The notes beneath the pieces were generated by a model. It ran no database searches and was not told the origin of the DNA. It saw only the letters and a program-made list of their open reading frames with translations. Source: Chloroflexota bacterium (lineage in GTDB: Bacteria; Chloroflexota; UBA11872). Taken from it: a stretch of DNA of 64,000 nt. The position numbers and the translations under genes were made by a program. Position 1 is the first letter of the stretch. Each line of letters starts with the position of its first letter. The stretch covers positions 169,362 to 233,361 of the forward strand of contig JAPOWQ010000029.1 of assembly GCA_026707585.1 (NCBI GenBank), given 5' to 3'. Of the stretch, positions 44,936-53,776 are shown one piece after another.

Positions 44936-44969
44936 CGACCGACATCTGCCGACTCGCACTGGAGGGCTA

Positions 44970-45686
44970 ATGGCAAAACCTGGCCTGAAATACCGCCGTG
45001 TGCTCCTGAAGATTGGTGGCGAGTCGCTGGCCGGGGACCGAGCTTTTGGAATCGCCCCGCTCGCCGTGCAGGCGCTGGCCGCGCGGATCGTCGAAGCGCT
45101 GGAACTCGGCGTCGAACTCGCCGTGGTGGTCGGTGGCGGCAACTTCTGGCGCGGCGGCGAGCACAAGAACATCAATCGCGCCACCGCCGACTACATCGGA
45201 ATGCTCGGTACCGTCATGAACGCTTTGGCGCTCCAGGAGGCCATCGAGCGCCTGGACGTGCCGACCCGCGTGCAAACCGCCATCGAAATGCGCGAGGTGG
45301 CCGAGCCGTATATTCGGCGGAAGGCCGTGGCGCACCTGGAGGCCGGCCGCCTCGTCATCTTCGCCGCCGGCAGCGGGAATCCCTACTTCACCACCGACAC
45401 CGCCGGCGCCCTGCGCGCCATGGAGATCGGCGCCGAGGCCCTCCTCAAGGCCACCAAGGTTGACGGCGCGTACACTGACGATCCAATGACCAACCCCAAC
45501 GCCACCCGTATCGAGCGCACCACCTACCTGGAGGCCCTCAACAGCGGGCTGAAGATCTTGGACGCCACGGCGTTCAGCCTCTGCATGGACAACAACCTGC
45601 CCATCATCGTCTTCCGGCTGGAGGACGAAGGCAGCCTCGTGCGCGTGCTGGCTGGTTACCAGGTCGGCACGCTGGTCGCGGCCTGA
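44970..45686 (+). CDS. pyrH: UMP kinase
   Basis: A 238-residue hexameric kinase converting UMP to UDP. The motifs LLKIGGESLAGDRAFGI, AVVVGGGNFWRGGE, GMLGTVMNALALQ, GSGNPYFTTDTA and KATKVDGAYTDDP are all present, and the length is typical. The start is ATG 44970, following GGAGGG; the upstream in-frame extension overlaps tsf. It sits between tsf and frr as in most bacteria. Confidence 0.96.
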   Translation: MAKPGLKYRRVLLKIGGESLAGDRAFGIAPLAVQALAARIVEALELGVELAVVVGGGNFWRGGEHKNINRATADYIGMLGTVMNALALQEAIERLDVPTRVQTAIEMREVAEPYIRRKAVAHLEAGRLVIFAAGSGNPYFTTDTAGALRAMEIGAEALLKATKVDGAYTDDPMTNPNATRIERTTYLEALNSGLKILDATAFSLCMDNNLPIIVFRLEDEGSLVRVLAGYQVGTLVAA

Positions 45687-45693
45687 CCCGGCG

Positions 45694-46251
45694 ATGATCG
45701 ACGAGTTCCTGTTGGACGGCGAGCGGCGTATGAGCCAGGCCGTGGTGCATCTCCGCCACGAACTGGCCGGTATCCGGACAGGCCGCGCGTCGCCTGCGCT
45801 GATCCAGGACCTCAGCGTGCCCTATTACGGCCAGCCGACGCCCCTCAAACAGATCGCCGGGATTTCCGCCCCCGAGGCCCGGCTGCTGGTCGTGCAGCCC
45901 TGGGACAAATCCGCGCTGCCCGACATCGAGCGGGCCTTGATTACCTCGGACCTGGGAATCACGCCATCCAACGACGGCAATGTCATCCACTTGCCTATCC
46001 CGCAGCTCAGCGAAGACCGTCGCCGCGACCTCGTGCGAATCGTGCGACAGCGCGCCGAGGATTCCAAGGTGGCCGTCCGCAACGTTCGGCGCGATGTGCA
46101 TGAGGACTTGCGCGAGCTTGTGCGCGAAAAAGAAGCCTCGCAGGACGACCTCCGCCGCTCCGAGTCGCGACTGCAGGACGTAACGGACAAGTACGTCGCT
46201 GCGATTGATGAACTAAGCCGACAGAAGGAAGCCGAGGTGATGCAGGTCTGA
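45694..46251 (+). CDS. frr: Ribosome recycling factor
   Basis: A 185-residue two-domain protein that, with EF-G, splits the post-termination ribosome. The three-helix bundle begins MSQAVVHLRHELAGIRTGRASPAL, followed by the small beta domain (VPYYGQPTPLKQIAGI, LLVVQPWDKSAL) and the long C-terminal helices (DLVRIVRQRAEDSKVAVRN, SRLQDVTDKYVAAIDEL). The length is normal. It starts seven bases after pyrH. Confidence 0.96.
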   Translation: MIDEFLLDGERRMSQAVVHLRHELAGIRTGRASPALIQDLSVPYYGQPTPLKQIAGISAPEARLLVVQPWDKSALPDIERALITSDLGITPSNDGNVIHLPIPQLSEDRRRDLVRIVRQRAEDSKVAVRNVRRDVHEDLRELVREKEASQDDLRRSESRLQDVTDKYVAAIDELSRQKEAEVMQV

Positions 46252-46268
46252 GCGGTGAGTGCGAAAGG

Positions 46269-46978
<710 letters not shown>

Positions 46979-46982
<4 letters not shown>

Positions 46983-47776
46983 CGCCGCTGGCCGTTCGAG
47001 TCGCCAGCGCCCTCGTCCTGGCGCCGGCCGTTTTGGCGCTGACCTGGTGGCATCCGCTGGCACTTGCGGTTCCGATGGCGCTGGCGGCCGCGGTGATCGC
47101 GTTCGAAATCGGAACGATGTACGCGGCCAGCGGTCTCAGGGTCTCCCGCGGGGCCGGGGCGCTCCTCGCGGCCGCGCTGGTCGCGCGCTGGGCTGTGGCG
47201 CCCGAGCAGCAGCCCTGGACCGACCTGGCCATCGGTTTGATCGCCGCCTATACCCTGCTGCGCCAACTCTGGCATCCGCGCATGTACGGGCGCTTTACCA
47301 GCTGGGGCCTCGCACTCGCCGCCGCGGCCTATGCCGGCGGCCTGCTGGGCTTCCTGGTCTTGCTCCGTGACCTGCCGGATGGATTCTGGTGGGTGGCCCT
47401 GGCCCTGGCCGTCACTTGGGCTTATGACACCTTCGGATACGTTGTCGGTCGCAGCCTGGGTCGACGGGGCTTCATGACCCACATCTCACCGCGCAAGACC
47501 TGGGAGGGCGTGGCTGGCGGGTTACTGGCTGCCATCATCGCCGTTGGCGCCTTTGCCCCCGTGATCGGCTACGCCTGGTGGCTGGCCGTTCCCCTGGGCG
47601 TCCTTTGGGGCATTGCCGCCCAAGCGGGCGATCTGGTGGCGTCGATGCTCAAACGCGATACCGGGCAAAAGGACTCCGGTCGCCTGATCCCAGGGCACGG
47701 CGGCATGCTCGACCGTCTGGACGCGCTGCTCTTCGTGGCGCCGGCCGTGTTTGCCTTCGCCAGGCTGGCGGCATGA
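46979..47776 (+). CDS. cdsA: Phosphatidate cytidylyltransferase
   Basis: A 265-residue multi-pass membrane enzyme making CDP-diacylglycerol. It has several helices (LALTWWHPLALAVPMALAA, AYTLLRQLWHP, GFLVLLRDLP), then the signature HISPRKTWEGVAGGLLAA and GDLVASMLKRDTGQKDSGRLIPGHGGMLDRLDALLF with its Asp residues for Mg. The typical CdsA N-terminus (VRVASALVLAPAVLAL) lies before the first canonical start (TTG 47033). In frame, CTG 46979 overlaps the uppS stop as CTGA, and CTG 46988 is also possible, so a CTG start is likely. It is followed by dxr with an ATGA overlap. Confidence 0.88.
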
Positions 47777-48951
47777 TGCCATCGACTGCGTCCAACCAGT
47801 CGTCCCGGCCCAGGCGTGTCGTGATCCTGGGCTCCACCGGATCCATCGGCGTCCAGACGCTCGAAGTCGTGCGCGCCCATCCGGGCCGATTCGAAGTACT
47901 GGGTCTGGCCTGCGGCGCCAACTGCGACTTGCTATACCGCCAGATACGTGAATTCGGCGCCCGAATGGCCTGCATTCGCGATGTCGACCCGGCCGCTGGC
48001 GACTGGCCGGCCGGAACCGAGCGACTTCCCTATCCCGACGGCATGGCCGCTATGGCTGGTCTGGCCGAAGCCGACATCGTGGTGGTGGCCACCGTCGGGG
48101 ATGCCGGATTCCGCCCCACCGAAAGCGCCCTCCGAGCCGGCAACAACGTCGCCCTGGCCAGCAAGGAAATGCTCGTGATGGGCGGCGGGCTCTTTCGCAA
48201 ACTGGCCGATACCTCCGGCGCCGCCATCCTCCCCATCGACAGCGAGCACAGCGCCATCTGGCAGTGCCTCGCCGGCGAGGCGCCCGAGAGCATCCGCCGC
48301 CTGATTCTCACCGCCTCTGGAGGACCCTTCCGCACCTGGGCAATGCCGGAGATTCGCACCGCCACCGCCGAAGAAGCGCTGGAACATCCCAACTGGGATA
48401 TGGGCGCCAAAATCACCGTCGACTCGGCCAGCCTGCTCAACAAGGGCCTCGAAATCATCGAGGCTCACTGGCTGTTCCAGGTTCCCTACAAGGCCATTTC
48501 CGTAATTGTTCATCCAGAATCGATCGTGCACTCCATGGTTGAATTTCATGACGGATCCATCAAGGCGCAACTGGGAGTGCCCGACATGCGGCTGCCGATC
48601 CAGTACGCGATCGGATTTCCGGAACGCTTGCCCGAAACGCACGCGCCCCTGGACCTTCGCACGCTATCCCGCCTGAATTTCGAGCCGCCGGACGAGCGCC
48701 GCTTTCCGCTGCTCGCCGCGGCGCGCGCGGCAGGTGCAGTCGGCGGCACCGCCCCCGCCACTCTCTGCGGTGCTGACGACGCGGCGACCGCCTGGTTCAT
48801 TGAAACTGAAGGTCGCTTCGGCACGATGACCGACGCCGTCCAGGCCGCGATGGACGCTTTACCTCCGGCGCCGCTGGACGACCTGGACGCGGCGCTCGCG
48901 GCGCATCGTCGCGGATTCGAATTCGTACAGGCCCGACTGGCTGACGCGTGA
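47773..48951 (+). CDS. dxr: 1-deoxy-D-xylulose 5-phosphate reductoisomerase
   Basis: A 392-residue NADPH enzyme forming MEP in the second step of the non-mevalonate isoprenoid route. The motifs are ILGSTGSIGVQTLEVV, NVALASKEMLVMGG, LPIDSEHSAIWQCL (metal Asp and Glu), ILTASGGPFR, HPNWDMGAKITVDSASLLNKGLE and HPESIVHSMVEF. The C-terminal helical domain follows. The start is one of two adjacent ATG codons at 47773/47776, overlapping the cdsA stop. The longer upstream frame is antisense-free but lies inside cdsA and is not part of the protein. Confidence 0.95.
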   Translation: MMPSTASNQSSRPRRVVILGSTGSIGVQTLEVVRAHPGRFEVLGLACGANCDLLYRQIREFGARMACIRDVDPAAGDWPAGTERLPYPDGMAAMAGLAEADIVVVATVGDAGFRPTESALRAGNNVALASKEMLVMGGGLFRKLADTSGAAILPIDSEHSAIWQCLAGEAPESIRRLILTASGGPFRTWAMPEIRTATAEEALEHPNWDMGAKITVDSASLLNKGLEIIEAHWLFQVPYKAISVIVHPESIVHSMVEFHDGSIKAQLGVPDMRLPIQYAIGFPERLPETHAPLDLRTLSRLNFEPPDERRFPLLAAARAAGAVGGTAPATLCGADDAATAWFIETEGRFGTMTDAVQAAMDALPPAPLDDLDAALAAHRRGFEFVQARLADA

Positions 48952-50366
48952 GCCCCCTCCAGGCCCTCCTCAATAGCGAGGCGGGCCTGCTGGTCACGCT
49001 TCCCCTGGCGCTCATCGTGCTGAGCGTCATCGTCTTCTTCCATGAGCTGGGGCACTTCTGCGCTGCTCGCAGATTCGGCGTACATGTCAAGGAATTCGCC
49101 ATCGGATTCCCGCCCCGCCTGAAATCCGTCCTCCGCGGTGGCAACGCCTACGCTGCCGTTCGCCTGACGCCCGGTCCGATCAATGTGGATGGGCGCCTGG
49201 TTCGACTCTGGAGCGGCGATCCCGCGGCAAACCTCGCCAGGACGGTCGTGGTGCTCGATGGCGATGGCGCCTACCTGCGGGCTGACGCCGCCCACGCGGC
49301 CGCGAGTCTGGCCGCCGGGCTTGTGGTCGCCGCGCCCTTGTCCAGCGACGACGCGACCGTGCTTGCGGAAATGTCGATTCCGGTGGTTGTCGTCGAACGT
49401 GCTGACGCCTCGGCCATGCTCACCGATGCCGCCGGTCGCGAAGCCTTCATTGAGACCTATCGAGATGCGGACGGCCAGGACCAGGCGAGGGTTCGCATTG
49501 GCGCCACGCGGTATGCGCTCAACGCGTTGCCCCTGGGCGGCTACGTGCGCATGACCGGCGAGAGTGGCGAGTTTGACGCGCCCGGCAGCTTCACGACCCG
49601 TCCGGCCTGGCAACGCGGCGTGATTTTATTGGCCGGACCGCTGATGAACGTCCTGCTGACCCCCCTCTTTTTCCTGGTCGCCGCCATGATTGCGGACGTA
49701 ACCGGCAGCGTCGTCGCGGGCGTCGTCCCGGACTCGCCGGCGGCCCAGGCCGGCCTGCGGGCGGGCGATCAACTGCTGCGTATCGGTGAGCGCGACATCG
49801 TCTCGCCCGTTGACGTTCGCGACGCCGTGCGCGTCGCCGCCGGCCGGGAAGTCACCATCGTCGTTCAGCGGCAGGGGTTGGAACATAAGGTCGTCGCCAC
49901 TCCCCGTCGCAACCCACCGCCCGGGCAGGGTTCGCTAGGCATCCAGTTGCGAGCTACGGTCGGTCCGGCCCCAATCCACGTGGCTGTTCCGCGCGCCTTG
50001 CAGCGCACCGGGGATGCCCTGCTCTTGCTGCCCAGGGTGGTAGGCGAGGCTATCGCCGGCACCCAGCCGCTGGAGTTGGCCGGACCCGTCGGCATCGTCC
50101 AGACCGTCGGCATGGCGGCACAGCAAGGCCTGGAAATCGTATTCATCCTGGCCGCTTTCCTTACGGCCCAGATCGGCCTGCTCAACCTAGCGCCCTGGCC
50201 CGGCCTGGATGGTGGACGCCTGATCTTTGTGTTGGTCGAGCTCTTCACGGGCCACCGCGTGCCGCCGCGACGCGAAGCGGCCTTCCACTTCGTCGGCATC
50301 GTCGTGCTTCTCACGCTGGTGTTGTTCGTTACCGTGGGCGACGTCCAGCGCATTGCCGGGACCTGA
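48948..50366 (+). CDS. rseP: RIP site-2 metalloprotease RseP with large insertion
   Basis: A 472-residue intramembrane zinc protease that cuts anti-sigma factors and signal-peptide remnants. The first helix holds the HExxH motif (FFHELGHFCAARRFGV), and the end has LDGGRLIF with the third ligand. A PDZ domain with VVPDSPAAQAGLRAGDQLL sits in the middle. Between FPPRLKSVLRGG (about residue 65) and YALNALPLGGYVRM (about residue 186) there are roughly 120 additional residues (ARTVVVLDGDGAYLRADAAHAA, AAGLVVAAPL, IPVVVVERADASAML), replacing a short membrane-associated loop. The insert looks like an alpha/beta fold, perhaps PA-like. It starts with GTG overlapping the dxr stop. Confidence 0.93.
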   Translation: MSPLQALLNSEAGLLVTLPLALIVLSVIVFFHELGHFCAARRFGVHVKEFAIGFPPRLKSVLRGGNAYAAVRLTPGPINVDGRLVRLWSGDPAANLARTVVVLDGDGAYLRADAAHAAASLAAGLVVAAPLSSDDATVLAEMSIPVVVVERADASAMLTDAAGREAFIETYRDADGQDQARVRIGATRYALNALPLGGYVRMTGESGEFDAPGSFTTRPAWQRGVILLAGPLMNVLLTPLFFLVAAMIADVTGSVVAGVVPDSPAAQAGLRAGDQLLRIGERDIVSPVDVRDAVRVAAGREVTIVVQRQGLEHKVVATPRRNPPPGQGSLGIQLRATVGPAPIHVAVPRALQRTGDALLLLPRVVGEAIAGTQPLELAGPVGIVQTVGMAAQQGLEIVFILAAFLTAQIGLLNLAPWPGLDGGRLIFVLVELFTGHRVPPRREAAFHFVGIVVLLTLVLFVTVGDVQRIAGT

Positions 50367-50493
50367 TCGCCCCCACAGCCTGACAAACCAGCCGCATCTC
50401 GGGCTGGACGCGCCGGGTCGCTTCACGTGCCCGGCTGGCGGTGTCCGTTCGCGTTCGAGCCGTGGCCAGCCTGACGTCTAACGACAGCGCTCT

Positions 50494-52611
50494 TCAGCCG
50501 GCGACCTGGAAGCTGACCTGATGCCAGCCCTCGGCGCCGTTCGGCGCTGGTGGCCTGGGACCTTCCGGTTGGGTTGCCCCGCTGGCGTCGGTCGCGCGCA
50601 CCCTGGCCACGTGCGTGCCCGGTGTCGCCTCCCATTCGTGCACCCACTGCACCCAGGTGTGCTTGCTGATGGGCAACGCCAGCTTCGCTTCCTGCCAGTC
50701 GCCGCCGTCGATCTGCACCTCCACCTTGCTGATGCCGCGGTTCTGCGCCCACGCCACGCCGGCAATCGCCTGCGGGCCCGGCCTGATGCCCGTCGATCCG
50801 GGCCTGGGAACGTCGATGCGCGACTGCGTCTTAACCGGCCCTTGCTTGGACCACCCCCGCGGAATCCAGTAACCGTTGAACCCTTCCCAGGTTGTGAGTT
50901 CGATTTCCTGCAACCACTTCGTGGCGGACACATAGCCGTACAGCCCTGACACAATCAGGCGCGCCGGAAAGCCGTGCTTGAACGGCAGTGGCTCGCCGTT
51001 CATGCCCACCGCGACCAGCGCCGGGCGGCCGTCGAATGCCACCTCGCGTGGAAACCCGACCGTGAAACCGTCAACCGACCGGCCGACGATCTGGGTGGCC
51101 TCAGGCTTCACCCCGGCATGATTGATTAGGTGCCAGATCGGCACCCCTTGCCACGTCGCATTGCCGATCAGGTTTCCGCCCACTTCGTTGGAAACGCAGC
51201 ACAGCGTAATGAACTCCTCAAATACCGAAAGCCCGAGGAGATCGGAGAACGAAATGCTGTACGGACGTTCCACCAGCCCCGTGATGCTGAGTTGCCAGTT
51301 GTTGACGTCGACGCGTGGAATCGAGAACGCGGTGTCAATCCGGTAGAAGTCGTCATTTGGCGTGATCAGCGGCGAAATCCCATCCACCCCAACCGTCGTC
51401 GTTGTCAGCGGCTGGACCGGCGCGGGCGTGGGTTCCGGCGTGGGCTCGGGCGTGGGCTCGGGCGTCGGTTCGGGAGTAGGTTCCGGCGTTGGTTCGGGCG
51501 TTGGTTCGGGCGTCGGCTCGGGCGTGGGCTCGGGCGTCGGTTCCGGGGTCGGTTCCGGGGTGGCCTCGGGCGTCGGCTGGGGTGTGGCTGTTTCCGCGGC
51601 GCTGGCCGGGGCCACGGGCGTGGCTTCGGGCGTCGGAGAAGCTGTGGCCGTCTCCGTGGCGCTGACCACGGTCGCGGGGGTGGCCTCCGCCGTCGCCGTC
51701 GGTGCTGCCGTGGGAGGGGCTGGGGCCGCCGCTGACGGCGTCGCCGCAACCGTCGGGGGCGCCGTCGGCGTGGCCGTCGCCGCGGCACGGGGCAGGCTCG
51801 CGGGCGTCGGCGTCGCGGTCGCCGCGACCGTCGGAGGCGTCAGGCTGGTGGGGGGCGCCAGGCTGGGCGGCGACGGAATCGGCGCGACTGTCGGCGACGC
51901 CGTGGGCGCGGCCGCCTCCGCGGCGCTGGACACCGGCGTTGGGAGCGTCGCCACCGCCGGTCCGCGTACGGTCGGCAACACGACATCCTCTCGCTTCGCT
52001 ACTGATACCTTGGCGCGCTCGATCAGATTGCGTCCGACGACTCCGGTTACGACTGAAGTCGCCGCGACCAGCGTGGCCGTGCCAAGAAACAGTCGTCGCT
52101 GTCGCAGCAGCGGGACGGATAGCGCCGGCGCCGTGGCAGCCGCCGGCTCCCGTGTCAGGCTGATCAGCCACAAGAGGGTCGCCACCCCCGCCCCCACCGA
52201 AATCACGGCTGCGGCCGCCGCATGGGCCGGCGTTGATTGAGCGTCGAAGGCGTTCGCCAGACCGGCCAGGACTCCGAACGCCACGAATCCCGCAACCCCC
52301 GCCGGTCGTGACCGCAGGGCTACGACGCCGAAGGTGGTGCCCAGGATCGCGCTGAGCACTACAAGGAAGATGACCAGGGCCAGCTTGTCGCTGGTGCCGA
52401 AGACGCTGATGGCGAACTCTTCCATGGCCCGTGGACTCAGGTCGACGATTCGGCCGCTCATGGAGACGAGGAGCGACGGCAAACCGCCAAAGACCCCCGC
52501 GTACAGTTCGCTCACACCGATGGCCAGCAGCCCGGACAAAAGCCCCGCCAGGCCACCGCGCGCCAGAACGCTCAACTCGGGGATCCGCCGCCCCGCCCTC
52601 TCGTCAGCCAT
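50494..52611 (-). CDS. Membrane-anchored sulfite-oxidase-like molybdopterin oxidoreductase with PTPE stalk
   Basis: A 705-residue protein. About five membrane helices fill residues 15-195; before the fifth stands a twin-arginine motif (RQRRLFLGT), as in proteins whose last helix is inserted by Tat after Sec inserts the others. Residues about 215-405 are a Pro/Thr/Ala-rich stalk ending in about eleven PEPT units. Then comes the molybdopterin domain (about 415-600) with the Mo-ligand Cys in LCCVSNEVGGNLI, WQGVPI and GFPARLIV, and a C-terminal immunoglobulin-like dimerisation domain (KVEVQIDGGDWQEAKL). It would act outside the membrane on a small oxyanion or sulfoxide. The electron acceptor is unknown. 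Confidence 0.9.
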   Translation of the reverse strand: MADERAGRRIPELSVLARGGLAGLLSGLLAIGVSELYAGVFGGLPSLLVSMSGRIVDLSPRAMEEFAISVFGTSDKLALVIFLVVLSAILGTTFGVVALRSRPAGVAGFVAFGVLAGLANAFDAQSTPAHAAAAAVISVGAGVATLLWLISLTREPAAATAPALSVPLLRQRRLFLGTATLVAATSVVTGVVGRNLIERAKVSVAKREDVVLPTVRGPAVATLPTPVSSAAEAAAPTASPTVAPIPSPPSLAPPTSLTPPTVAATATPTPASLPRAAATATPTAPPTVAATPSAAAPAPPTAAPTATAEATPATVVSATETATASPTPEATPVAPASAAETATPQPTPEATPEPTPEPTPEPTPEPTPEPTPEPTPEPTPEPTPEPTPEPTPEPTPAPVQPLTTTTVGVDGISPLITPNDDFYRIDTAFSIPRVDVNNWQLSITGLVERPYSISFSDLLGLSVFEEFITLCCVSNEVGGNLIGNATWQGVPIWHLINHAGVKPEATQIVGRSVDGFTVGFPREVAFDGRPALVAVGMNGEPLPFKHGFPARLIVSGLYGYVSATKWLQEIELTTWEGFNGYWIPRGWSKQGPVKTQSRIDVPRPGSTGIRPGPQAIAGVAWAQNRGISKVEVQIDGGDWQEAKLALPISKHTWVQWVHEWEATPGTHVARVRATDASGATQPEGPRPPAPNGAEGWHQVSFQVAG
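51424..51570. repeat. 12-bp minisatellite encoding PEPT stalk repeats
   Basis: About eleven to twelve imperfect tandem copies of a 12-base unit (GGTTCGGGCGTC and variants on the plus strand) encode the PEPT repeats of the molybdoenzyme stalk. The units vary at third codon positions, so the array has been kept at protein level rather than freshly expanded, though copy number could still change. Confidence 0.85.
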
Positions 52612-53055
52612 TCGTTCCTCCTAGACGGGCAGTGCTCGCATGCTGTTGTTACGCCCACGTGGCCGGACTGGGTGCTCGCTCCACGGCAGATCCTCGTGGT
52701 TCAGCCTGGTGCGCACGGGCTCTTCTCCGAATCCAACGTTCCGGTCCAGCCACGGCATTAGCTGTCGAACTCACAGGCAGCCGTTACCAACAACCTTGCA
52801 ACACCCGCAGGCCATTCTATGGCCTATCCAATCGCTTCGATTCAGGCTGGGCCAGCAATCGCACTGGCGCGCGACGTGCCATCGCAGCGCTCAAGGGGGC
52901 GCAGCGCGGGTACACCCAGGAGGCTAATGCCCGTACCGCAAGCCGGCGGATTTGACGAATCTTTGGACCTGTAGAATCCTCTGCCCGTGTTGAACGCAGT
53001 GGATCACACGTGCCCGTCATGGTGGCGGGTCCCGCCTACGAAAGGCACTCCTCAC
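52612..53055. other. Divergent intergenic region, no gene seen
   Basis: A 444-base gap between the molybdoenzyme gene (minus) and the Met-rich protein gene (plus). It holds a perfect 17-base inverted repeat at 52809-52825 (AGGCCAT-TCT-ATGGCCT) and a -10-like TAGAAT at 52972-52977, with TTGACG at 52952-52957 but only 14 bases between, too short for a normal promoter. Other frames here are antisense or unsupported. Confidence 0.5.
52809..52825. promoter_or_regulatory. Perfect inverted repeat AGGCCAT-N3-ATGGCCT, possible operator
   Basis: A 7-bp perfect inverted repeat with a 3-base centre, midway between the divergent molybdoenzyme and Met-rich genes. Its placement suits a shared regulator, but the motif does not match one I know. 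Confidence 0.3.
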
Positions 53056-53637
53056 ATGATTCGTTCATTGACTCTACCCGCGCCGTTGCGTGTGCTGATG
53101 CTTCTGACGATCGTCAGCGCATTGGTCCTCGCAACATTCGCTCCCGCACTGGCGGGTATGCATCCGGCCGCCAACGACGGCCAGCGACTTGAAGACCAGT
53201 CGGCAGACGTGCAGGCCACCTATCGCGCGGTCTACGGCGATGACGCCGCGGCCAAGTGGGTCGAAGAACACAACGCCGCGATCGCCATGACCGGCAACAT
53301 GTACTACGACCGCATCGTCGCCGTGGCTAAGGCCCGCATCGAGGCGTCGAAGGCCATGAGCATGGACATGGGCATGGGCGACGACATGAGCATGGGCGAC
53401 GACATGAGCATGGGCGACGACATGAGCATGGGCGACGACATGAAGATGGGCGACGACATGGACATGAGCATGGACATGGACCTGCCCTACCGCATCGCCG
53501 CTGACGTGATTAGTCGTGGCACTGAGAAGGAATTCCTGGCGGGTACCGACGCCGGCGTCCTCTACGGCATCGGGATCTCGGAAGACGAGATCAACAAGAT
53601 GAAGATGGACGACATGTCGATGGGCGACATGATGTAG
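53056..53637 (+). CDS. Exported Met/Asp-rich repeat protein, possible metal-binding
   Basis: A 193-residue protein with a signal peptide (basic MIRSLTLPAPLR, hydrophobic VLMLLTIVSALVLATFA, cleavage after ALA). The mature part has a helical region (VQATYRAVYGDDAAAKWVEEHN), then five MGDD units spaced by MS or MK (53374-53463) and an MDMSMDMDL stretch, a further helical region and a Met/Asp-rich end (KMKMDDMSMGDMM). There are no Cys and few His. Dense Met suggests binding of soft metals such as Cu(I), with Asp adding acidity; this is an inference, and I recognise no family. The start is ATG 53056 after an AAAGG-like region. A strong hairpin follows the gene. Confidence 0.82.
   Translation: MIRSLTLPAPLRVLMLLTIVSALVLATFAPALAGMHPAANDGQRLEDQSADVQATYRAVYGDDAAAKWVEEHNAAIAMTGNMYYDRIVAVAKARIEASKAMSMDMGMGDDMSMGDDMSMGDDMSMGDDMKMGDDMDMSMDMDLPYRIAADVISRGTEKEFLAGTDAGVLYGIGISEDEINKMKMDDMSMGDMM
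53374..53463 (+). repeat. Five 18-bp tandem repeats encoding M-G-D-D units
   Basis: Repeats begin at 53374, 53392, 53410, 53428 and 53446 with an exact 18-base period (ATGGGCGACGACATGAGC). The copies are almost identical at DNA level, which means recent slippage expansion. They form the Met/Asp core of the exported protein. Confidence 0.9.
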
Positions 53638-53664
53638 CGCTGGCTGGGCTTGTCCCGTCCAGTT

Positions 53665-53699
53665 CCGACGCCGGCCGCGCGAGGCGCGGCCGGCGTCGG
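53665..53699 (+). terminator. Perfect 16-bp hairpin after the Met-rich gene
   Basis: CCGACGCCGGCCGCGC and its exact complement flank a GAG loop, starting 28 bases after the stop. It is one of the strongest palindromes in the window. There is no U-run, so it is probably a GC-rich terminator or 3' stabiliser. Confidence 0.6.
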
Positions 53700-53776
53700 G
53701 CGCGTTCTGGTCTGGGCGCGGAATCCGGGGTACGCTTCAAGTAACGACCCAATGCCACCACGCAGAGCCTGAGCGC

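Noticed and set aside
51362-52240. Plus-strand frame rich in Gly-Val-Gly-Ser repeats
   Set aside because: It is the reverse complement of the Pro/Thr/Glu stalk of the molybdoenzyme; no start signal or family support.
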